Below are positions 42,889 through 53,558 of a stretch of DNA of 64,000 nt, piece by piece. Every line of letters starts with the position of its first letter. Position 1 is the stretch's first letter. The notes beneath the pieces are model-generated. The model did no database searches, was not told where the DNA came from, and saw only the letters and a program-made list of their open reading frames with translations. Source of the DNA: Vitrella brassicaformis (taxonomy: Eukaryota > Sar > Vitrellaceae); the NCBI GenBank assembly GCA_001179505.1, contig CDMY01000581.1, positions 8,726-72,725 of the forward strand. The letters run 5' to 3'. A program made the position numbers and the translations under genes.

Positions 42889-45524
42889 TCAGTCGGCGTT
42901 CTTGTCGTCCCTGTTGTCGTCCTTGAACAAGTGTGCGTTGACGACATCTGTGACGGCACTCATCAGGCGGAAGTTTGTGGGGTTTTTGTCCAGCCACCGC
43001 AGTATCAGGGCCACCTGCGGATGGCCATTCCATACCAAACCACAGCCAGAGACTAGTACTTGTTTCTATACCCAATGAATGCGAGCCGCTCGCCTTTGTC
43101 TGCTTGGCTTGGTTACTTACCCCTTCTGGCAGGTTGAGTTGTGGGTCTTGTGGCTCAGCTATCAGCTGCTGCACAGACGGCAACTGATTGATGTCAGACA
43201 CAGAGACAGACAGACAGGTGGTCATGATCGGTCTCGTCCCCTGACTCCCTCACTCACCCGCAGCACGTAGAGTCTGAAGACGTTGGTGGCGAGCTTCTTG
43301 CGCTCCACCTGGAGATCGCCAAAACTAAAGGCACACACACATGTCACACACACACATACACATACACATACACATACACACGCGCACAGTGCCCAGGTGT
43401 GGGCCGTCCGTCTCTGTGATGTCCTCACCCACCCGACAAACGCCCGGATGATGTCCCCGATGCAGCCGAATGTGTCTTGGCTCGATATGCAGATGTCCGA
43501 CTTGGCGTGCTTGAGAAGCAAATCACACACCGTCGACACGATCGATTTGTCGCACGCAACCTGCAACAACCAGCACACATACAGAGAGAGAGAGAGAGAA
43601 ATCATCATCACATCACAGCCAGGCTGCGTGCGTGCGTGCGTGCCTTATCGTCTCTGCGTGCGATGTTGGATGTGATTGAAATGCAGTCCATCAGCGCGCC
43701 TCCCCAGAACTTCTGCACACGCATCATTTGCTCGTTGCGTACCAGACCCATCACCGCAGGCACGAAGCCCGCAGCCACCACGGCACGCAGACACTCATCT
43801 GGCAGTCCTACTACACAAATGACACACACACACACACACACACACACATACGCACGACCAGACACGAAAATGGAGCCCATGACGGCTGTGATGTCACTCA
43901 CGTACGTCACACACACAGGTACCTACCCTACCTGGGAGGGTGAGATAAGAGGGTACGGCGAGCAGCAGGATGACATTGAAGTTGATGGCGGCCTGGCTAG
44001 CCATGGCCACCTCGACGGGCGGGAAGGGGGTGCCGTCCTCATACTGGAGGCGACTGGGAGGCACCGCGGTGGCCACATCGGTCTCCTCGATGAGAAGGTC
44101 GATGGTCCTGAGCGCAGAGGGGGACGCCAGCAGCATACGAGTGGGCTCACGCAACACTGGGGAGGAAGGAAGCAACACGAAACACATAATATGGGAGAAG
44201 GGGCAGATCCGTTGTGTTGTGTTGTGTATGGTTGGTGACCGTACTCGTCTGACCTCACCATTGCTGACCGCTCGTCTGTCCTTGTTCGTCTGATGGGGGT
44301 TGCTTCTGAGTGTGGCGGTGGCGGCACAGAGTGTGGCTCCGATGAGGCAGGCAGCGCGGCGCTTGGCCTTGGCGTCTCGGCTGGTCGTCAGGGCCTCGAC
44401 AAGGCGCGGCATGTGCGGGATCAGATGGTCCTCGACGGCCTGCAGCACCTCCTGCTGCCGACCTGGGCGCAATGTAAGCGTTGACAGGGAGATGAGTACA
44501 CAATGGATGGGCAAACGAGTGGCCTGCGTACCTGTTTGCGCTTTCTTTGGGATGTTCTGGATGGCGCCATCGGTCATGACCTCGGCCAGCACGTCCGTCC
44601 AAAACTCACCACGCTCTGCCACGTGCGCCTCGTCGAGGCAGATGTCCATGGCCTTGCCCAGCAGGCGCATCCACTGGCTTGCATGAGCTGACGCGGGCGC
44701 CCGGGGGCTGAACAGCATCGTGAGAAACATGAAGGCACCGCCTGCACGCAAACACACGAGTCGGAGGGACAAGGATATGATGTCATACTCTCTAAACTGT
44801 CGTCTTGTGCCGCCCCACCCACCGTCGTACGGCGGGATCTTGAGAAGGGCCTCAGCGCGGCGGATGAATGCCTCGTGCTTGCGGAGGATGACCTCACGGA
44901 GGTCCGTAGTGGCCCCTGCGCGTAGCGTACCGGTGACGAGGGCGTCGGCCATACTCTTCATGGAGTTCTCCTGTGTTGTTGCAGCCGTCACCAGCCGGAA
45001 AATGGCGTGGTCGAGCAGCGATTGCCGGGCATAGTAGGGGGGAGGCAGGAGCTGCTCGAGCGCTGCAAACAGCTCCGTCGCCTCCTTCGGCTGCCATTGG
45101 AAGGGGTACCTGGGAAGACGAAAAAAACAGCCTGAGTTAACTGCAGAGAGCTCGTGCAAGACTATGTATGAGAAGCGTGAGAGTGGCTCTGACTTTCGGG
45201 GCGATTCGCTCCTTACCCATGTTGCAGGAGCACCCAGAATGTGACGGTGGCACTCTGCTGGATGGTGCTGGAGATGGGGTCTTCGCGGGCTGGACGCACC
45301 GATGTGGAGGTCTTGATGATGGCGAGAAGCGGCTCATGAATTGGATGGTCGCCGCTGGCCTGCTGCTTGAGAGATCTGAGCTTGGCGGCGGGATCTGCTG
45401 AATGGGCGGCATCCACGAGGCCATCCACGCGCTTGATCAGTTGACGCGCATCGTCTGGTGCTTCTGCCAGCTTCTTGCTTATCTCGTCCAGGCTGAAGCG
45501 CAGATCTGATTTGGAGCACTGCAT
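42889..45524 (-). CDS. Alpha-solenoid (armadillo/HEAT-like) protein, unknown function
   Basis: Around ten exons on the minus strand encode a helix-rich protein from MQCSKSDLRFSLDEISKKLA to KDDNRDDKNAD. Repeated helix pairs such as VLREPTRMLLASPSALRTID, ECLRAVVAAGFVPAVMGLVR, STVCDLLLKHAKSDICISS and RRAACLIGATLCAATATLR are typical of ARM/HEAT folds. The segment SSQDTFGCIGDIIRAFVG, followed by FGDLQVERKKLATNVFRLY and ALILRWLDKNPTNFRLMSAV, is the best-kept part. There is no signal peptide or membrane segment. I cannot assign a family or partner. The start was chosen as the first ATG after a stretch of CTGC repeats. Confidence 0.65.
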
Positions 45525-46090
45525 TGCCGCAATGCGAGCCGTTGGGCGATGCTGGCCCGGATGACGGCTCGTGTTGCCTGGCGCGCGCGTCCACGTCAGC
45601 GTGTGGACGCGCATCAGCGGAGTGACCTGCCTGCCTGCCTGCCTGCCTGCCTGGCCGTGTGTGTGGTCTGATGTGCTGGGTGTGGCATCTCGAAGGAACT
45701 CGTGGTGTACGTACAATACCAGTCACCTTGCCATCCTTCCGGGGGATGAATGGTCGATAAGTATATCGTGCTTGACGATCGACACGCATGCTGACCATTG
45801 GACTCGTTACAGTCGGTCGTCAATCATCAATCAGTCATCGTGAACAGGAAGCGCAGTGCCTATTGACATTTGGCCATGGCCCCCCCACCCTGCAGCACAG
45901 ATCCTGCACACACACACAGGCATGGCAACATGTATGGATGGACCACCCGGCAACAACAGCATGGCCATAACTCATGATTGTCTCCCGTGCAAGGCTGTCC
46001 CCGGAAGGGTATAAGGAACCGGTGCGCCCTGCACAACACAACAGACTCATCCCCTGGTCCCTACCGCGCTTTCGTGGCTCTCGTTCCGTC
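45525..46090. other. Intergenic region with a possible alternative last exon
   Basis: The region holds a (CTGC)n run near 45629-45652. On the minus strand an acceptor (TGTTGTGTTGTGCAG) near 46030 is followed by a short open stretch (GAPVPYTLPGTALHGRQS) with a stop at 45972-45974. This could be the true last exon of the channel gene, because that gene's present stop overlaps a strong donor-like GTGAGTGAG. Confidence 0.35.
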
Positions 46091-49062
46091 TCACTCACCC
46101 ACCCGCCAAGAAGGAATGCCCCACATGCCGAAATGGGGCTCATAGTAACCACCCCAATAGCCGTGGCCCTCATAGGGGTATACTTGCGCCGGCCGGCCCT
46201 GGTAGCCAGATGCGTCAGCTGCTCCCTGCGGCAGAGCCACTGGGGCTATCGGCTGTCCCCTCTCACCCACCTTTTGCTGGCGAGCTGAGGACGACGCGGA
46301 AGCATCCTGTGGGACCGCAAAGCCCCACATTGCTGGTGGAAGGTCAGTAGGCGGGCTTGGTGGGCGCCATGAGTCACGAAGAGACGTGTCTCGCTGTTGA
46401 GATGGGGCACTCGTCGAGGGCCGAGGGGGGACACTCGCCGGCGGTGGCGCTGCGGCTGTGGGCGGCTCGTCTAGGTTGGCTTGGAAGGGATGGCTTGCTG
46501 GTTCTCCCGTGTCTGTAGTCGGCTGCTGGTGTGCTGCTGCTCCGAGCCGCTGTGACTTGCCAACCGGATAGGATGCTTCAGGCACAGCAGAGCGCGCCCC
46601 GTCACCCTCAGTACCTAGCGGCACCTCAGCTGGAGTTTCCTCTCCCGTCGCTTCTCCTTGCCCTTCTCCACCCTCTCCCTCTTCCTCTCCCTTGTGCATC
46701 ATCCCGATAGTCTCCCAGCCGCTCTTGCGGCTGTCGCCCTTGAGCCCCTCCATCGAGTCGATCTTCGCCAGTGACAGTAAGGGGCCTAGAAAATGTGGAT
46801 GGGCCGCAAACAGCCGGTTGATCTCCGCGCAGGTGAGGAAGAACACCCGGCAGACGCTGCGGGCGACATAGCGACATGAAGAGATGGAGGGGCCGACGCT
46901 ACCGAGGCGATCGGTGACGTGACCTGCAAGCAGTGTGTAGATACCCAAATATATAATATGTTTGTATATCCTCACCGAAGACGGCTCCGACAGGCAGCAT
47001 AATCGACGCACGAGGGGGAGATCCAGAGTGAGCAGATGGGGAATCCTTTTCCGCCAAAAGGGGAGGCGGTAGTGACATCGGATCACTCGGCTTCCATGTT
47101 TTGAGCCATTCGTCCAACTCAATCGGCAGAATCTCGTGTTCATTGTCGCTCATGACTGCATCCTCGCTCTCGGCTGCCTCCTCGACTCTTTGGCTCGCCT
47201 CTTCTCGAATCTTCTGCAGTCCTTTAGCTGAAAGCCTGTCTCTCTTTGACGATCCCTTGCTCTTTCCCCCAGCACCGGCAATGGACGTCATGAGCCGGCT
47301 GTCCTCCGACGCGACGCTCGGCTGCCGGTGCGAGTTGAAGTGGTGCATCAGGAACTGTTGGTAATAAGGATTGTCCAGCAGCTGCTCCTCGTGCACCTTG
47401 CTCTCCTGCCGCCCTTCGACCCCCATCTCTTCCTTCAGAAACATCGTATGAAGGGTGTCGAGCTTCTTGCTCGAGACGTCGGCCACTGGTGAGACTTCGA
47501 CGTCGCCAAAGAACAAAAACAAGAGCTCCTCGCACGTCTCGCCGGCAGCGAGGATCACTTCATTGGCAAAATACACCCGCGACCGGAGGGCAACAGCCAC
47601 ATCCAATCGGAAATCCTCGAGGGACGATGATGCGTGAGCGGCAGAGACGGGCAGCTGTGCCCTCCTCGAGGCGGAGATGCCCAGAAAGAAGGCATCAAAC
47701 GTGTCGAGCAAAGGGCGGAAAACGTCACTGAAAAGGAGAGATATGGGAGAGAATCAAACGGTAGAAGAGGGGTTTTGGAAGAGCGAAGATGCGTACATGA
47801 GCAGTTGACGCCTTGTGAGCGGCGCAAGTGCATCCAGGATGCTCAAGTTCTGCAGGGAAAGGCAAGACACATTCATTCTTTGTGTCTCCCGCCTCTTTCG
47901 CTCGCTGCCTCTCGTCTCGTCTGACCTCAGCGACTGAGTTGTGCGGATCATCCCAAAAGTCTTTGACGGATCGATACAGCACAGCTTCCAAGCCTGGAGA
48001 CAGGGGCTGAAAGCCACAGACAGACAGACAGACAGACAGACAGATTGGCGGAAGACAGAAGCTAACATTTCTGCAATTGCTCACTGCGTCAACGTACTGT
48101 CGCCATAGCACTGCTTCCCTCACTTTTCGCCGCACCAGGCTGCTTGCCCCACTGCGCGAGTCAGCCACCATTTGTGAGATCTCACTTATCGCCCATGCGA
48201 TGATCAGGATGGCGAGGAAGGCACTCAGTATGGCGAGCCAGCATTCTTCTAACGTGTGAACGAAAAAATCGTCAGTCCTGCAGCGACACATACAAACACA
48301 GAGTGTATCATGCATAAGTCGCCTGTGCAGAAGTTGTTTGCTGCCTCACCCAATCGTGCTGAGTGTGTTGACGGTCCAATAAAGAGAGTTGACATACACC
48401 TCATACGTCCCCGGCGGGTCGCCACCAAACTTTGCAGACACCCAGGAGCCCTTCTCCGTCCCCACCCAATACCAAGCGCAGCCCAGCCAATGAGTCACGA
48501 CGACAACAACAAGCACAAGATACACCAGCCGAAAGCGAAAGTTCAGGGCGAGGTCGACGGCAAGTCGGCGAGACACGAGTCCCTCTGGCACAACCAGACG
48601 GATAACACGCATCAGCCGCAGCAGGATGAATTCTCGCGGGACGCCGGGGATGTGGTAGATGGGAAGGCATGGGAAGAGATCCAGCACGAACCAAGAGCTC
48701 AGGTAGGCGAAGAACACGTCACTGAGTGTCCTGTGGTAGTGCCGTGTCCGAAGGTTGAAGCGAACCAAAATGTCCAGTACGAAGAACACGTCGAACGCCA
48801 CGTTGATCGAGAAGAGAGTGGACGAATATTGTGGTAGGTCGGGAAGGAAAGCCAGCTGGTAGGGCACGGCCCAGAGGGTGAAGAAGATGCCCGAGGAGAG
48901 AACCGGAAGCCACAAGATGCAATAGAAGGGGCCGTCGACGTCCAGCAACCAGCTCTCTTGTGCCTTCTGAGTGCTGGCGCCTTCTTCATGCCTCTGTACA
49001 TGGTGTCGGGAGAAGAGCCACTGCCTTGGTTTCTGTGGCCCCACACCGACCATTGGATTCAT
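46091..49062 (-). CDS. Voltage-sensor cation channel, CNG/HCN superfamily, with divergent filter and CNBD
   Basis: A plasma-membrane or organelle cation channel with six transmembrane helices. S1 is FYCILWLPVLSSGIFFTLWA, S2 INVAFDVFFVLDILVRFNL, S3 VFFAYLSSWFVLDLFPCL, S4 FILLRLMRVIRLVV with three spaced Arg, S5 LVYLVLVVVVVTHWLGCAWY. The pore exon ends VNSLYWTVNTLSTIG and joins across a 72-nt intron (48278-48349) to TDDFFVHTLEECW, so the filter is TIGTDD and not TxGYGD. S6 is AILSAFLAILIIAWAISEIS. A C-linker leads to a cyclic-nucleotide-binding fold (EVILAAGETCEELLFLFFGD), interrupted by a long Ser/Glu-rich insert before LPVGAVFG. The usual FGE is FGH. A Pro/Ser/Gly-rich tail ends FGMWGIPSWRVGE. 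A longer start at 49119 and extra 5' or 3' exons are possible. Confidence 0.85.
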
Positions 49063-49378
49063 GTCTGCACTGCAGCTGTGCAGTTTGTTTCGGCCGAGTC
49101 TGACGGACGCCTGCAGCACCTTTGCACTGAGCTACTGCGCCTGCACACGGAAACACACCAATGTGTGCTGTGTGGGTGTCCTGATGCACCACCCATCGCG
49201 TGATAGGGCTGTGTGTGTGCTGACCTTCAGAGCCGGACCGGAAGACGATGTGGTGCTTCTCCAGGAAACCCGACTCGTCCAGAAGAGGGCACGTCGATGT
49301 GCAGCCGCGGAGAGGGGAAAGCGATAGACTCTGCGAGCTTGAGCTCGCGACGAGGAGAAGAGACGAGGAGAAGAGAAG
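49063..49378. promoter_or_regulatory. Divergent intergenic region between channel and ERGIC3 genes
   Basis: About 316 bp separate the two start codons. The right part is purine-rich (GAGGAGAAGAGACGAGGAG-like, 49349-49378), directly before the ERGIC3 ATG. No defined promoter element was recognised. Minus-strand open frames here could include a small additional 5' exon of the channel gene. Confidence 0.35.
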
Positions 49379-51323
49379 ATGGGAGGCGTTTTCACAAGGC
49401 TCAAAGGACTGGATCTGTACAGGAAAGTCCCGAGAGGTCAGCAAAACACAACCCGCGTCACTCACTCACGCACTTGATGACATACGCTGCTGGTGCTCTC
49501 TTTCTGCGCTGCCATCAGATCTAAGTGAGCCCACTTTGTCTGGCGCTTTCGTGTCGCTCGTGTCGGCCACGCTGATGACATGGCTCTTCGTCAGCGAACT
49601 CATGGCATATCTGAAGATCCGCGTGCACTCAGAGATGTACATAGGTGAGGGAGCCGCAGACGCGCACACACACATCGATGGATGTGTGCATTGCAATCAA
49701 AGGAAGGTCACTGATTGGTGTGTTGTGTTGTGTCGTGGTGGGGCAGATCATCGGCGGGATGACGACCGCCTGCAGATCAACCTGGACGTGTCCATTCATC
49801 GGCTGCCTTGTGAGATTCTATCGCTCGATGCACAGGACGTCATGGGCAGCCATGAAGGTGAGGGAGGGAGGCAGAAGCAAGCAGATCTGCTTATTGGATG
49901 CATCACTACTTGTGTGTGTGTGTTGGTGGATATCCATTTCGATCAATCAGTCGATATTCACGGCAACTTGGTCAAGACCCGCATATCCAAGGACGGTGCT
50001 GAATTGGAGAACATGCCAATACAGGGCAGCCAGATCAGCCCGAGAGGGCTCTCACCAGGGGCTGCAACCACCATACAAGTAGGAAGGGAAGGAATGAAGC
50101 GAGGGCAACCGAGGGCAGGCAACACACGAAAACGCTCAGGGGCGTGTCTGTGTCTGCATGTGTGTGCATAGTACCACTACAGTCCTGAGGACCTCAAGAA
50201 GATCGAGCAGATGGTCAAGGACTTAGAGGGATGCAGGATACGGGGATTCGTACAGGTCAACAAGGTCAGCCACTCAGTCAGTCAGTCACGTCCACGTCAA
50301 TACAGCTGTCGTGTGATTGACACACCGACTGCCCTTCCTTCGTCAGGTCCCCGGCAACGTGCACATATCAACACATTCCCACGCGCACCTGCTGGGTACG
50401 TGCGTGAGTGAGACCAGACAGACACGCGGCAAGCCATGGGCGTCAGTCATCCGTCCGAAGTGCATCCATCCATCTTGTATTGTTCGGTGGTGCAGCGTCG
50501 CTGTACGGCACCTGGCAGAAGATGGACATCGGCCACACCATCAACCACCTCTCCTTCGGCAACGACCGAGAGGTCGAGTACGTCAGGCGGACCTTCAAAG
50601 ACACCGGCATCGTCAGCCCACTTGACGGATCAGCAAAAACACAGCCTGGTGGGAATGAAGCCCATGTAGTTAGTGCACATACATGGCAACCAACCGTGGC
50701 AGAACATATTGCTGGCTCTGTGTGTGTGTGTATGTGTGTGTGTGTGTGTGTGCAGAGAAGCATGATGATCCGGTGATCTTTGAGTATTACTGCAATGTGG
50801 TGCCGACTATCTATGAGGGCCTGGAGGGCAGCGAGCGGCACGTGTTCCAGTTCACGGCCAACTCCAACCAGATCGCCAACCCACAAATGCCCTCTATCTA
50901 CTTCAGGTGAACAGTGAACAAACACACCACGTGCGCCGGGGTCCCTTCCCTGGGCTGTTCATGTCATTCGTGTACTGTACGGTTGTTATGTGTGTGTGTG
51001 TAGGTATCACATCTCGCCCGTGACGGTTCGGTTCCAGGAGATGAGGGAACAACTCATCACCTTCCTCACACAGGCACGCAAGAGCCACACCCACACAGTG
51101 GCTTGCCTTGCGTCTGTCTACTTCTATCGGCTCTGTCGGCTCTGCTGGTGGTCAGGTGTGCGGCATTGTGGGTGGCGTCTTCACCGTGGCGGGGCTGATG
51201 GACGCCATCATACACAGGCACTGCACGCACACACAGCAAACAGACACACGGAGGGGCTCATCTTTTGTGTGGTGTGTGCGCAGGTCGATGATGCATCTGG
51301 CCAAGAGCACCAAGTTGGGATGA
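49379..51323 (+). CDS. ERGIC3: ERGIC3 / Erv46-type ER-Golgi cargo receptor
   Basis: The protein cycles between ER and Golgi in COPII/COPI vesicles as part of the Erv41-Erv46 receptor complex. It starts MGGVFTRLKGLDLYRKVPR, followed by the first membrane helix exon LVSATLMTWLFVSELMAYL. The lumenal domain contains DRLQINLDVSIHRLPCEIL and SLDAQDVMGSHE, a GCRIRGFVQVNKVPGNVHIS motif with HSHAHLL, and IGHTINHLSFGND. Also seen are YYCNVVPTIYEGL, FQFTANSNQI and RYHISPVTVRFQEMRE. The second membrane helix reads QVCGIVGGVFTVAGLMDAII, and the short cytosolic tail ends LAKSTKLG. At least eight exons are present. No C-terminal KKxx signal is seen. The typical CxxC pair after CRI is not visible. Confidence 0.93.
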
Positions 51324-52141
51324 CATATACATGGAGAATTTAGACTGTGTGTGAACAGTGTACAGCGACAATTTGTCAGCCGTGTGTGTCTGACTGTGTG
51401 TATGGTTGCGATGGGCCTAATTAATCTCGACACTCGTTGGGCACAACAGAAGGATTTGAGCGTGTTGTTTGTGGGTCGATCCCTCCCTCCCTCCCTCCCT
51501 CAATGTCCACCAGCCCTTTCCTGTCTCCTGCGCGAGTCCTTCCTAGCCACTACAACATCAGCCACCGTCTGTTCTGGATGCATCGCCCTCAAGCTCAGAA
51601 GGCTCTCTCACACAGGGACGGAGAAATGCGAGCAACAATCCATCATCGCTAAGTGCAGTGGTAGATAGCCATAGCTCCGATACCCACCCAGAGAGTGTGA
51701 GGTTCGGCCAGCTGTCGCCTCGCCTGACACGCCCGCCATCATCGTCATCCCCTAACGCGTCAGCAAATGCACTGACATAGAGGAAGACGATGATTGCCAG
51801 CAAGACATGTCAGCGAGAACGGCCGGCCCAATACGCGCATAACAACAGCAAGCCACCCCATGCCCATGTCTGTCTCCCTTCCCCCTCCTTGTCCCCTGAC
51901 AGTTTGCTGTTCTTCCCTGACCGTTGTGTGCCTGCGCTGCGTCTGGTATCGCATCATCACTTGCACACGGCCATTGGAGGATGGCTCGGCGCAAGTGCTG
52001 ATGCGACACCAGGCGGCACACACACACGAACACAACACGGCACAGCTACAATCCAGCACGACATCAGACACACCACCACAGATGAATGCACCTACTGATA
52101 AATCTCCATCTTGGATAAAGTGACACTGGTTCCCGCGCGCG

Positions 52142-52172
<31 letters not shown>

Positions 52173-52303
52173 GGTACTGTACACTTGAACAAAGAAAAAG
52201 ATAGACGGTGTCACGTATATTCACAGTGACACACACGCCATCTACACTGTACACGCACCATCGCCAGCCGGGGGTGGTCTCTGTCTGTCTGTCTGTCTGT
52301 CTG
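51324..52303. other. Intergenic region with inverted tetranucleotide arrays
   Basis: This 1 kb stretch holds a perfect (ACAG)n run at 52142-52172 and a perfect (CTGT)n run at 52279-52305, forming inverted arms about 106 bp apart. The right arm touches the stop codon of the zinc-ribbon gene, so both arms would lie in its 3' UTR. A minus-strand frame near 51560-51803 looks like a signal peptide but has no usable ATG. No gene is called. Confidence 0.55.
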
Positions 52304-52920
52304 TCATAATGGTCCCTTGAGCAGTCTGGTGAAGAGGCCTCTCTTCTTCTTGACTGGCGTGCTGTACACAGTCTTCTCTGCAGACGGGACACACACACAC
52401 ACGCACACACAGAGAGATAGAGATAGATGAGTCACGCTACAAACGCCCACGCCCTTCCGTCCATTGCGTCGTGTGTGCCTATCTGTGTACTTTACTTACT
52501 GCAGAAACGGCATATGATCCACTGGTTCATCGGGCCGGTCCCATCGCGATAGCAAGACGTACACTTGAACGTCTGTAAAGACACAGTGACAGACACATAC
52601 AGACCACGCATCCGGCACCGCCGGCGCCTGCAGCTCTCTCCCTCCTCCCTCACCCCCATGTTGGCTGTTGCCGTTTCTGTCGTCCCGCCAGCAGGCTCCT
52701 GGTGCCCGCCCTCAGCCACAGGCGGCTCACTGCTCGACGCCGCCTTCCCGCCACCGTGGTCGGCGCTGTTTGACACGTGCTGCGTGAGGACGGGAGAACC
52801 GTATGGTGACGGCCTGTCTTGGGCTTCAAGCAGCTCTGGGTTAAATGGTGGAGGGGGTGCGAGGGACGGGTACAGGCCGTTGGTGTCGGACGCATCGGCA
52901 GGGGCATGATCAGACGCCAT
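52304..52920 (-). CDS. Small protein with a zinc-ribbon-like Cys cluster and basic tail
   Basis: Three exons are inferred. The ATG at 52920 opens a Pro/Ser/Gly-rich disordered region (MASDHAPADASDTNGLYPSL). A second exon has CTSCYRDGTGPMNQWIICRF followed by C, giving a CxxC...CxxC arrangement that suits zinc binding. A third exon gives KKTVYSTPVKKKRGLFTRLL and KGPL before the TGA at 52304-52306. The intron between exons 2 and 3 uses a CA|GTAAGT donor. No named family is recognised. It could be a small adaptor or membrane-associated protein because of its basic, hydrophobic end (inference). Confidence 0.55.
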
Positions 52921-53558
52921 GACGAAAGATCTCGGCGAAGAAAGGATCCGTCTCACTTTGTTGGTAGGGCTGGGTTGCAGGGTTTGGTGCACGATCGTCG
53001 CGAATCTCGACGATTGGACTCGACTGTCTCGTCGTCTTGGCCGTCCGCCATCGACAAGAAGGTGAGAAGAGTCCGACGCACGTTTCTGCAAATTAATGTG
53101 GCGCATTTTTCCTTTTCTGATGCCAATGACATTCTTTCAGGCCCGCCTGTCACCCGCGAGGCATGATGGATGTGACTGACTGACTGAGTGACTGAGTCGC
53201 GCAAATGAATGGACGGACGGACAGCACACAGATGGCACCGAAATCGGCCCCCATGTATCTATCTATCTCAGATGGCCATTATCTGAGTGTCTCATGAGTG
53301 CACACACAGCTGAAATGCGTGTCTGAATCCACCAAGCCAACACGCTCATTCAGTCCATCAATCGTCGCTCTCACTCGCGCAGACAACAAATGCCCTTCAT
53401 TCCTGTCTATCTGTACACTCATTAACACGGACGCCTCACACAACAAGAAATACCCTCTCACCCTGGATGCCCTTTGGGCTCATATCTCTCTACTCTCCCC
53501 CTCCCTCCCTCCCTCATGCCACACCCTACTCCCCCTATCCATCCATCCATCCCCCCCT
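52921..53558. other. Intergenic region
   Basis: No gene is supported. Immediately upstream of the zinc-ribbon gene start is an AGATCT (52927-52932) in a purine-rich context. The remainder has short GACT and CTCC repeats and leads to the 3' end of the DUF1350 gene. Confidence 0.45.

Noticed and set aside
48256-48837. A 193-codon plus-strand frame rich in His/Gln
   Set aside because: Antisense to the channel exon that encodes S1-S6 helices.
51558-51803. Signal-peptide-like minus frame (LAIIVFLYVSAFADALGDDD)
   Set aside because: No ATG in frame (a TGA lies just upstream), no acceptor joins it to an upstream exon, and no downstream partner was found.
52142-52305. Tetranucleotide arrays as a CRISPR-like array
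   Set aside because: The units are 4 bp without unique spacers, and the host is a eukaryote; these are microsatellites.
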